From: an uncultured Gemmatimonadota bacterium
Lineage (GTDB): Bacteria; Gemmatimonadota; Gemmatimonadetes; Longimicrobiales; Gaopeijiaceae
Reading direction: 5' to 3'
Assembly: GCA_937136445.1 (NCBI GenBank)
Contig: CAKZOQ010000368.1
Coordinates: 1-9,422, forward strand
Length of the DNA stretch: 9,422 bases
How positions within the stretch are numbered: the stretch's first letter is position 1; each line of letters starts with the position of its first letter. Under the pieces are notes generated by a model. It was given only the letters and a program-made list of their open reading frames with translations, did not search any database and was not told where the DNA came from. This document shows positions 1-7,957 of this stretch, in pieces. A program made the translations under genes and the position numbers.

Positions 1-229
1 GCACCGAGCCCGGGATGGCCAGCGCGGTGGCGGTGGCGTAGATGGCGATGAAGATGACCGGGGCCCAGGTGGACCCCCGAAGCCAGGCGATGGCCCGACC
101 GATGCCGTCCCGGCTGAGGTACTCTCCCACCGGCGTGGTCCAGGCCACCAGGAGTCCCCCGACCAGGAGGGCCGCGAAGAAGGCGAGGCGGAGGAGGGCA
201 CTCCGGCGTTCTGCCGCAGACTCGCTCAC
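1..229 (-). CDS. TVP38/TMEM64 (VTT/DedA-like) family membrane protein, N-terminal part, cut by window edge
   Basis: This is the first 76 codons of a minus-strand gene that runs off the left edge. It starts at a GTG (229-227) that overlaps the TGA stop of the oxidoreductase as GTGA. A short cytoplasmic head (SESAAERRS) is followed by a hydrophobic helix at about residues 11-31. After an amphipathic stretch, a second hydrophobic segment at about 56-74 reads APVIFIAIYATATALAIPGS. The aromatic-rich segment ending in IPGS is characteristic of the entry to the VTT (SNARE-associated Golgi) domain of TVP38/TMEM64 proteins. These are inner-membrane proteins of the DedA superfamily, linked to lipid scrambling or transport in characterised relatives. 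A possible Shine-Dalgarno sequence (AGAAGGTGAT) lies inside the end of the upstream gene, about 12 bases before the GTG. Family assignment is fairly sure; the substrate is unknown. Confidence 0.75.
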   Translation of the reverse strand, partial: MSESAAERRSALLRLAFFAALLVGGLLVAWTTPVGEYLSRDGIGRAIAWLRGSTWAPVIFIAIYATATALAIPGSV

Positions 230-1641
230 GTCGTCCACGAGATCACCTTCTTCAGAAGGGTGCCACCCAGGCCGTCCAGGCGGCCACGCTGGTATTCGTT
301 GGCGGCCCGCTTGATGCCCTCCGACATGGTGGGGTAGGGGAAGATCGTGTCGGCAATGTCCGAGAGGGTGAGGCCCTTCCTCCGGGCGAGCACCAGCGGG
401 AAGAGGAGCTCTCCGGCGTGGGCGCCCAGGATGGACGCGCCGAGGATCCGGCCCCCGCCGTCGGCGTGGATCTTCACCAACCCCTCGGTGGCCCCCTCCA
501 CGATGGCGCGGTCCAGGTCGTCGAAGCCGTACCGGTAGGTGGTCCCCCCCTCCGCCTCCGCCTCCTCCTGGGAGAGCCCGATGTTGGCGAGCTCCGGGTC
601 GGTGTAGGTGACCCAGGGCACGTGGTCGTAGTCCATGGTCGAGGACCCCGGGACCAGTGCGTTCCGGAGGGCGGTCTTGGCCATGGCCTCTGCCAGATGG
701 GTGAACTGCATGCCTCCGGCTACGTCCCCTGCGGCCCAGACGTGGGGGTTGGAGCTCCGCAGCCGGTCGTCCACCTCCACGCCTCCGTTCTCCTGGAGAC
801 GGACCCCCGCCCGATCCAGCTCGAGCCCGTCGGTGGCGGGGCGTCGACCGGTGGCCACGAAGAGGGCGTCCCCTTCGATCTCGCCTCCGTCGTCGGTGCG
901 GACCACCACCGCCTCCCCCCGGCGCTCCGCCTTCTCGGCTCGGCTTCCCAGGCGGATGTCGATCCCCTCACCCCTCAGGATCCGGCCCAGCACCTCCGCC
1001 ATGTCCCGGTCCTCCTTGGGGAGGAGCCGGTCGCTCATCTCCACCACGGTGACCTCGGCCCCGAGCCGCCGGAAGATCTGGCTGAACTCGAGTCCGATGG
1101 GTCCACCCCCGAGGATGGTGACGCGGGCGGGGAGGCTGTCGATCTCGAAGACGGAGTGGTGGTCCAGGTAGCCCACCTCCTCGAGACCAGGCACCGGGGG
1201 CGGCGCCGGCACGGCGCCGGTGGCGAGGATGATCCGCTTGGACCGGATGCGGCCCACCCCCTCCACCTCCACGACGTCGCGATCCACGAACCGTGCCGAA
1301 CCGAAGGCCCCCTCCACCCCCATGGACCGGAAGCGCTCCGGGTCGTCGTGGTGGGCCACCGTGTCCCGCGCCGAACGCATCCGGGCCATGACCTCCCCGA
1401 AGGCCGGTCCCGGCGCCGTGCCGCGGAGTCCCAGAGCCTCGGCGTGACGCATCTGGTGGGCCAGGCGGGCGGAGGCCAGGAGGGCCTTCGAGGGGACGCA
1501 GCCCGTCCAGAGGCAATCCCCTCCCAGGGCCGATTTCTCCACCAGGGTGGGGGAGGCACCCAGGTAGGCGGCGCCGGCGGCGGAGACCAGGCCGGCGGTG
1601 CCTCCCCCCACGGCGAGGAGGTCGGTCTCACGGAGGCTCAT
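226..1641 (-). CDS. FAD-dependent pyridine nucleotide-disulfide oxidoreductase (mercuric reductase/dihydrolipoyl dehydrogenase-like)
   Basis: This 471-residue protein has the full class I disulfide reductase layout. An N-terminal FAD dinucleotide motif VGGGTAG lies at residues 11-17. The redox-active pair in GGDCLWTGCVPSK is C43 and C48, and these are the only cysteines in the protein. ATGAVP is at about 140-145, the NAD(P)H Rossmann motif GGGPIG at about 178-183, the second FAD motif AAGD at about 303-306, and a C-terminal dimerisation domain follows. Lipoamide dehydrogenase has a catalytic His in HPT-x-x-E near the C-terminus; here the segment reads FPYPTMSE (434-441), so that His is replaced by Tyr436. 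There is no N-terminal heavy-metal domain and no C-terminal Cys-Cys pair, so it is not a true MerA. The ATG start is preceded by a pyrimidine-rich leader without a Shine-Dalgarno sequence, and no upstream in-frame start is apparent. It overlaps the VTT membrane gene by 4 bases and is divergent from recA. The fold is certain; the disulfide substrate is not known. Confidence 0.9.
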   Translation of the reverse strand: MSLRETDLLAVGGGTAGLVSAAGAAYLGASPTLVEKSALGGDCLWTGCVPSKALLASARLAHQMRHAEALGLRGTAPGPAFGEVMARMRSARDTVAHHDDPERFRSMGVEGAFGSARFVDRDVVEVEGVGRIRSKRIILATGAVPAPPPVPGLEEVGYLDHHSVFEIDSLPARVTILGGGPIGLEFSQIFRRLGAEVTVVEMSDRLLPKEDRDMAEVLGRILRGEGIDIRLGSRAEKAERRGEAVVVRTDDGGEIEGDALFVATGRRPATDGLELDRAGVRLQENGGVEVDDRLRSSNPHVWAAGDVAGGMQFTHLAEAMAKTALRNALVPGSSTMDYDHVPWVTYTDPELANIGLSQEEAEAEGGTTYRYGFDDLDRAIVEGATEGLVKIHADGGGRILGASILGAHAGELLFPLVLARRKGLTLSDIADTIFPYPTMSEGIKRAANEYQRGRLDGLGGTLLKKVISWTT

Positions 1642-1749
1642 GGAGGAGGTGGGGCGGGGAGGGAGGGCAGGGACGCGCCGGATGGGTGGTCGCGTGCCGA
1701 ACCCGTCATGGCCCGCCGGGGTTCCACGGTCGGGAGGAGGCGCGGGGAG

Positions 1750-1770
1750 GTCGGGACGGCTCGTCCCGGC
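1750..1770. repeat. Short inverted repeat / hairpin upstream of recA
   Basis: The arms GTCGGGACG and CGTCCCGGC flank a 3-base gct loop, giving a 9-bp stem with one T-G wobble. The inner 7 bp (CGGGACG/CGTCCCG, 1752-1768) are a perfect palindrome. It lies about 75 bases upstream of the recA -10 candidate. The word CGTCCCGG of its right arm recurs at 1868-1875 in the recA leader. It could be a regulator site, a terminator-like structure, or a chance product of the high GC content. Confidence 0.45.
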
Positions 1771-1841
1771 ATTCCGGTGACCCGGCCCGGGGCCTTACGT
1801 TCGGGCGTCGGAGGATGGGACCGGCTTCCGGGACTTTCGCA

Positions 1842-1849
1842 TTATCTTC
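1842..1849 (+). promoter_or_regulatory. Candidate recA promoter -10 region
   Basis: The word TTATCTTC contains a plausible sigma-70-type -10 hexamer TATCTT (1843-1848). The same eight bases occur upstream of alaS at 3095-3102. It would place transcription start near 1855 and give a leader of about 60 bases. No good -35 hexamer is visible: at an 18-bp spacing the sequence is GACCGG. This is compatible with an activated or weak promoter, or with a wrong call. Confidence 0.45.
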
Positions 1850-1851
1850 GG

Positions 1852-1877
1852 GTCCGGTACTTTCCAACGTCCCGGAC
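1852..1877. repeat. Inverted repeat in the presumed recA leader
   Basis: GTCCGG (1852-1857) and CCGGAC (1872-1877) form a perfect 6-bp inverted repeat around a 14-base centre, just downstream of the -10 candidate. A related CCGGGAC at 1828-1834 lies on the other side of the -10, so the same GTCCGG arm could pair imperfectly with either flank. This is suggestive of an operator or leader structure, but short GC palindromes are common in such DNA. Confidence 0.35.
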
Positions 1878-1904
1878 GGATCTCCGGGCCTCGATCACGA
1901 ACCC

Positions 1905-1910
1905 AGAAGG
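1905..1910 (+). promoter_or_regulatory. Ribosome binding site of recA
   Basis: AGAAGG (continuing as AGAAGGTG) lies 6 bases before the ATG at 1917. It matches the canonical AGGAGGTG with one mismatch. It fixes the recA start at 1917 over the longer open frame that begins at 1686. Confidence 0.75.
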
Positions 1911-1916
1911 TGCGAG

Positions 1917-2975
1917 ATGGCGACGGCGGAACTCAGCGAGAAGAAGGAAAAGGCCCTCACCACGGCCATCAACCAGATCGAGCGTGCCCACGGCAAGGGC
2001 GCCATCATGCGCATGGGCGCCGACTCGGCGAAGGTGCCCATCGAGGCGATTCCCACCGGTGCCATCAACCTGGATGCCGCCATCGGCATCGGCGGCTTCC
2101 CCCGGGGCCGGATCTCGGAGATCTACGGCCCCGAGTCCTCCGGAAAGACCACGGTCTGTCTCCACGTCATCGCCAACGCCCAGAAGGGCGGCGGTGTGGC
2201 GGCCTTCATCGACGCCGAGCACGCGCTGGACGTGCGCTATGCCAAGAAGCTCGGGGTGGACGTGGACAATCTCCTGGTCTCCCAGCCCGACACCGGTGAG
2301 CAGGCGCTGGAGATCGCCGAGGTGCTCATCCGGAGCAACGCCGTGGAGGCGGTCGTCATCGATTCGGTGGCGGCGCTGGTGCCTCGGGCGGAGATCGAAG
2401 GGGAGATGGGCGACTCCCACGTGGGACTCCAGGCGCGGCTCATGAGCCAGGCGCTGCGGAAGCTCACCGGGGCGGTGAACCGGTCCAAGACATCGGTGAT
2501 CTTCACCAACCAGATCCGGGAGAAGATCGGCGTCATGTTCGGCAGCCCGGAGACCACCTCCGGGGGCCGGGCGCTGAAGTTCTATGCCTCCCTCCGCCTG
2601 GACATCCGACGCATCGGCGCCGTGAAGGACGGCACCGACGTGGTGGGGAACCGCACCCGGGTGAAGGTGGTGAAAAACAAGTGTGCCCCGCCCTTCAAGC
2701 AGGCCGAGTTCGACATCCAGTACAACGTCGGCATCAGCCACGAGGGGCTGCTCATCGACCTGGGCGTCGACGAGGGCATCGTGGACCAGTCCGGGTCCTG
2801 GTATTCCTACGGCGATCTGCGCCTGGGGCAGGGGAAGGAGAACTGCAAGCAGTTTCTCATCGAGAACCCGGACGTCGCCGACGAGATCTCGGAGAAGCTC
2901 AAGGTGGCCATGGGCATGGTCCCCGAGGACGAAGACGAGGGGAGCGACGACGAGGAGGACGCAAGCGACGAGTAG
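1917..2975 (+). CDS. recA: Recombinase RecA
   Basis: This 352-residue protein is of normal RecA length. RecA is the ATP-dependent strand-exchange protein of homologous recombination, and its filament also stimulates LexA self-cleavage in the SOS response. Visible landmarks are the Walker A motif GPESSGKT (71-78), the catalytic Glu in DAEHALD (E101), and the Walker B segment VVIDS (146-150). The DNA-binding loop 1 region is RAEIEGEMGD, and loop 2 lies around GVMFGSPETTSGG (205-217). Nearby are the FTNQIREK and KVVKNKCAPPFKQAEFDI signatures. The tail is strongly acidic (PEDEDEGSDDEEDASDE), as in many RecAs, where it restrains DNA binding. The ATG has a good Shine-Dalgarno sequence 6 bases upstream. 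The gene appears monocistronic: a hairpin follows its stop and alaS has its own promoter candidate. No recX lies between recA and alaS or anywhere in the window. Confidence 0.98.
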   Translation: MATAELSEKKEKALTTAINQIERAHGKGAIMRMGADSAKVPIEAIPTGAINLDAAIGIGGFPRGRISEIYGPESSGKTTVCLHVIANAQKGGGVAAFIDAEHALDVRYAKKLGVDVDNLLVSQPDTGEQALEIAEVLIRSNAVEAVVIDSVAALVPRAEIEGEMGDSHVGLQARLMSQALRKLTGAVNRSKTSVIFTNQIREKIGVMFGSPETTSGGRALKFYASLRLDIRRIGAVKDGTDVVGNRTRVKVVKNKCAPPFKQAEFDIQYNVGISHEGLLIDLGVDEGIVDQSGSWYSYGDLRLGQGKENCKQFLIENPDVADEISEKLKVAMGMVPEDEDEGSDDEEDASDE

Positions 2976-3009
2976 CACGTCGTCTCGGGTCCCCGTGTTC
3001 GCGGCGCAG

Positions 3010-3038
3010 AGCCTCGGATCGCCTCGCGGTCCGGGGCT
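3010..3038 (+). terminator. Terminator-like hairpin after recA
   Basis: A 12-bp stem (3010-3021 with 3027-3038) closes on a 5-base loop CCTCG. Two pairs are G-T wobbles and the rest are Watson-Crick. It begins 35 bases after the recA stop and is followed by GTTCGTCTTCC, a T-rich but interrupted tract. The position between recA and the alaS promoter supports a role as an intrinsic terminator, although the U tract is weak. Confidence 0.6.
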
Positions 3039-3071
3039 GTTCGTCTTCCGCGGGGGCGTAGCCGGGCTGCA

Positions 3072-3101
3072 TTGAGCGCCCGTCGCGGCGACCGTTATCT
3101 T
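3072..3101 (+). promoter_or_regulatory. Candidate sigma-70-type promoter of the alaS operon
   Basis: TTGAGC (3072-3077) and TATCTT (3096-3101) are separated by 18 bp and resemble -35 and -10 hexamers. The -10 sits in TTATCTTC, the same eight bases as the recA candidate. Transcription would start near 3108, leaving about 42 bases of leader before the alaS ATG. The recA terminator-like hairpin lies just upstream. Confidence 0.55.
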
Positions 3102-3149
3102 CCACGGCTCCAGCAGACCGTCCCCCCGTCGCCCCCATACCCGCCGATC

Positions 3150-5794
<2,645 letters not shown>

Positions 5795-5798
<4 letters not shown>

Positions 5799-6097
5799 GC
5801 CTCGGCGACTGGCTGGCCCGCCGAACTCCGTCTCCCCCAGAGGAGCTCCGAGCCCGGATGAGGAAGGTTCTCGAGGCGACGTGCGATGGGGACGAGCCGT
5901 TCCCGGCGCTGGCCTCGGCGGCGTTCGTGGAGCTGGATCGGGCACGACGGTCGCCGGGACGTGTACGAAAGAGTGCCTTCCATCTCCTATCCGCGGATGC
6001 GCTCCTGACCTACGCCTGCGAGGCTGCCTTGGATCTCCCCGACCCCGACGCGGCTCTTCGGGAGCTCGTGGAGCGCGCAGCTTCTTCCGAGCGTTGA
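5795..6097 (+). CDS. Hypothetical 100-residue protein between alaS and the PHP phosphatase
   Basis: I do not recognise this protein. It starts at a GTG (5795) that overlaps the alaS stop as GTGA, with a GGCGGAG ribosome-binding-like stretch 5 bases upstream. Its stop overlaps the next start as TGATG. The sequence is mainly predicted helical, rich in Ala, Leu, Arg and Glu. It has no signal peptide or membrane segment, and a single pair of isolated cysteines (C30, C75). The most structured-looking part is residues 58-94, SAFHLLSADALLTYACEAAL followed by LDLPDPDAALRELVER. Coding status is supported by the tight overlaps on both sides, a complete frame of 100 codons and base usage like its neighbours. 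It sits where regulators such as RecX can occur in some genomes, but I see no RecX features. It could be a small adaptor or a lineage-specific protein. Confidence 0.7.
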
Positions 6098-6909
6098 TGG
6101 ACGGAGATATCACGGCCTACGCCGACGTCCACAGCCACCTCGTCCCCGACGTGGACGACGGGGCCCGGTCGGTGGAGGACGTGCTGGAGGCCATCGACCG
6201 CTTCATCCGCTACGGGGTTCGGAAGTTCATCACCACCCCGCATCTGGACGGGAGCCTCACCCACGACCCCACCCGCCTGAAGGAGCGCCTCGATCTGGTG
6301 TCCGAGGCCTTCGACGAGGCCGCCGAAGCAGTAGGCGGGCGGTTCCCCGAGGTGGAGTTCCGGCGGGGGCACGAGGTCATGCTGGACGTTCCGGAGGTGG
6401 ACTTCACCGACCCGCGGACCCGTTTGGCCGGGACCTCCTTCGTGCTGGTGGAATGGCCACGGCTCCAGCTACCTCCGGGGACCTCCGGTGTGGTGGCGCG
6501 CATCGTGGCCCAGGGCTACCGGCCGATCATCGCCCACCCGGAGCGGTATGTGGGCATGGAGCTCGCCACCGCGGAGGCCTGGCGGGATGCCGGCGCGCTC
6601 CTTCAGGTGAACCTGGGTTCGTTGGTGTCCCGCTACGGTGCCGACGCCCGGACGCTGGCCTACCGTCTCCTCCGTCGGGGTTGGGCCGACTACCTGGCCT
6701 CGGACTTCCACGGTCGCCCGGAGCGCTCCCTCTATCTGGAGGAGGCCCGGGCCCAGCTCCGGGAGGTGGGTGGACAGGAGGCGTTCGTGCACCTGTACCT
6801 CACGAACCCGGCCCGCATCCTCCGGGATGAGGCACCCCTGCCGGTGCCGAGCCTCCCCGAGGAGCAGGGCTTCTGGGCGAAGGTCCGGGAATTCCTGGGG
6901 ACCGCATGA
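6097..6909 (+). CDS. PHP-domain phosphatase, CpsB/CapC (YwqE) tyrosine-protein phosphatase family
   Basis: This 270-residue protein has all the metal-binding motifs of the PHP fold: DVHSHLVPDVDDG (D10, H12, H14, D20, D21), TPH (H49), RGHE (E93), IAHPERY (H147) and ASDFHG (D203, H205). The order, the DDG after the first motif, VEWPRLQLPP (118-127) and the length match the CpsB/CapC/YwqE family. Characterised members are Mn-dependent phosphatases that dephosphorylate tyrosine autokinases controlling capsule and exopolysaccharide export. No such kinase is in the window. The next gene, overlapping as ATGA, is gmhA, so a role in sugar-phosphate or envelope polysaccharide metabolism is also possible. 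The ATG at 6097 overlaps the previous stop by one base and has no clear Shine-Dalgarno sequence. The in-frame region upstream belongs to the previous gene in another frame. Family assignment is confident; the exact substrate is inferred. Confidence 0.88.
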   Translation: MDGDITAYADVHSHLVPDVDDGARSVEDVLEAIDRFIRYGVRKFITTPHLDGSLTHDPTRLKERLDLVSEAFDEAAEAVGGRFPEVEFRRGHEVMLDVPEVDFTDPRTRLAGTSFVLVEWPRLQLPPGTSGVVARIVAQGYRPIIAHPERYVGMELATAEAWRDAGALLQVNLGSLVSRYGADARTLAYRLLRRGWADYLASDFHGRPERSLYLEEARAQLREVGGQEAFVHLYLTNPARILRDEAPLPVPSLPEEQGFWAKVREFLGTA

Positions 6910-7526
6910 GTGCCTCCGCCCACGCCGAAACGAACGCGAGGCTCTTCGCCCGGGAGCTGACGGCCCGTGCGGAGCTTTTTCGCCTGTGTGCCGACGATCT
7001 GGCGACGGAGGCTTCGGAGCTCGCCCGACGGGTCCTCGAGATCCTTCAGGGGGGAGGCACCCTCTACTTCTGCGGGAACGGGGGCTCGGCGGCGGATTCG
7101 CAGCACCTGGCCGCCGAATACGTGGTGCGCTTCGCCCGGGAGCGAGCGGCCCTCCCGGCGGTGGCCCTCACCACGGACACCTCCATCCTCACCGCCGGCG
7201 GCAACGACTTCGGGTTCGAGTCGGTCTTCCGTCGGCAGGTGGAGGCCCTGGTCCGGCCGGGCGACCTCCTGATCCTCCACTCCACCAGCGGCAACTCACC
7301 CAACCTGTTGGAGGCCGCCGAGGCGGCGCGGGCCGAGGGGGTGGCCACCGTGGCCCTGCTGGCCAAGGGCGGCGGGCGGCTCCGGGAGCGGGTGGACTTC
7401 GCCGTGGTGGTACCCACCGACGAGACGGCGCGGGCCCAGGAGGTCCACCTGGCCCTCCAGCACATCGTGTGCGAGGTGGTGGACCAGGCGATGGCCGAGG
7501 CCCCTGGCCGTCAGGAGGCTCCATGA
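6906..7526 (+). CDS. gmhA: Phosphoheptose isomerase (sedoheptulose 7-phosphate isomerase), SIS family
   Basis: This 206-residue protein is a single SIS domain with the GmhA signatures. GmhA converts sedoheptulose 7-phosphate to D-glycero-D-manno-heptose 7-phosphate, the first step to the heptose of LPS core or S-layer glycans. The phosphate-binding CGNGGSAADSQHLAAEYV (56-73) includes H67 and E71, the latter at the position of the catalytic Glu. It is followed by LTTDTSILTAGGNDFGFESV (88-107), the STSGNSPN loop (126-133) and QEVHLALQHIVCE (178-190), in which H181 probably corresponds to the catalytic/zinc His of Escherichia coli GmhA. Other SIS isomerases lack this last motif. It overlaps both neighbours as ATGA. 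The later heptose genes (gmhB, hldE) are not in the window. DiaA-type SIS proteins are a less likely alternative because the second catalytic His segment is intact. Confidence 0.92.
   Translation: MSASAHAETNARLFARELTARAELFRLCADDLATEASELARRVLEILQGGGTLYFCGNGGSAADSQHLAAEYVVRFARERAALPAVALTTDTSILTAGGNDFGFESVFRRQVEALVRPGDLLILHSTSGNSPNLLEAAEAARAEGVATVALLAKGGGRLRERVDFAVVVPTDETARAQEVHLALQHIVCEVVDQAMAEAPGRQEAP
7513..7518 (+). promoter_or_regulatory. Ribosome binding site of the ferritin-like gene
   Basis: A perfect AGGAGG lies inside the end of gmhA, 4 bases before the ATG at 7523. It is the strongest Shine-Dalgarno sequence in the window. It supports the overlapping ATG as the true start and suggests this gene can be initiated well on its own. 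Confidence 0.7.
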
Positions 7527-7957
7527 CACCTCTGGCCGACGTCCTGCGGGAAGGCCGCCGCCGGGAGCGGGAGATGGCCGCCTTCTACCGTTCGCTCTCG
7601 GGAATGGCCGAGGACCGGGGGGACGCCGCGGCGGCGGAGCGGCTCAACGAGCTCCTGGCCGACGAGCAGCACCATGTCTCCCGTCTCACCGCCCGGCTCC
7701 TGGAGCTGGGCGAGCGCCTGGAGGAGGAGCGACCGAACCGCCCGGAGGTCGATTGGGAGGGCTGGGAGGAGGCCGCCCGTCTTCGCGAAGCCGACGAGGT
7801 GGCCTGGTACGAGGCGGCGCTGGACCGCGTGCAGGAGCCTGCCGCCCGGGCCATCCTGGAGGAGATCCTCACGTCGGAGCGCCACCACCGGGCGGAGCTG
7901 GGCGGAAAGTGGATGGCCGCCAGTCCGCCGACCGCCCGCAGCGGGGGCGAGAGATGA
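7523..7957 (+). CDS. Rubrerythrin-like ferritin-fold di-iron protein
   Basis: This 144-residue, nearly all-helical protein shows the four-helix ferritin-like pattern of metal ligands. E17 lies in helix A (REREMAAFYRSLS), E48 and H51 in helix B (ADEQHHV), E89/E92 in helix C (LREADEVAWYEAAL), and E119 and H122 in helix D (SERHHRAEL). The two ExxH motifs one half-repeat apart are what di-iron rubrerythrins and related ferritin-like proteins have. There is no C-terminal rubredoxin domain with CxxC pairs; indeed the protein has no cysteines. It is cytoplasmic, with no signal peptide. Relatives act in peroxide reduction or iron handling, but a precise reaction cannot be assigned. It overlaps gmhA and the SDR gene as ATGA on both sides. 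The tail (AASPPTARSGGER) looks disordered. Confidence 0.82.
   Translation: MTPLADVLREGRRREREMAAFYRSLSGMAEDRGDAAAAERLNELLADEQHHVSRLTARLLELGERLEEERPNRPEVDWEGWEEAARLREADEVAWYEAALDRVQEPAARAILEEILTSERHHRAELGGKWMAASPPTARSGGER

Larger units (their letters stand above)
1642..1916. other. Divergent intergenic region between the oxidoreductase and recA
   Basis: These 275 bases separate two divergent genes. They hold a 9-bp-stem hairpin (1750-1770), a -10-like TATCTT for recA, a GTCCGG/CCGGAC inverted repeat in the presumed recA leader, and the recA ribosome binding site. Open frames through it are extensions of coding frames and have no recognisable protein. I could not find a convincing promoter for the minus-strand oxidoreductase. 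I see no familiar LexA operator: neither a CTGT-N8-ACAG nor a GAAC-N4-GTTC type palindrome stands out. Confidence 0.7.

Noticed and set aside
1196..1222. GGCGCCGG repeats
   Set aside because: They fall within the oxidoreductase coding sequence at a Pro/Ala-rich linker (AVPAPPP) and are explained by codon use.
226..1641. Mercury resistance (merA) interpretation
   Set aside because: There is no heavy-metal-binding N-terminal domain, no C-terminal Cys-Cys pair and no other mer gene nearby.
1686..1916. Longer recA reading frame starting upstream
   Set aside because: The added residues resemble no RecA, while the ATG at 1917 has a good ribosome binding site and gives the normal N-terminus.
418..2445. 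Plus-strand open frame of 675 codons antisense to the oxidoreductase and running into recA in another frame
   Set aside because: Same GC-bias shadow; both genes it overlaps are confidently assigned in other frames.
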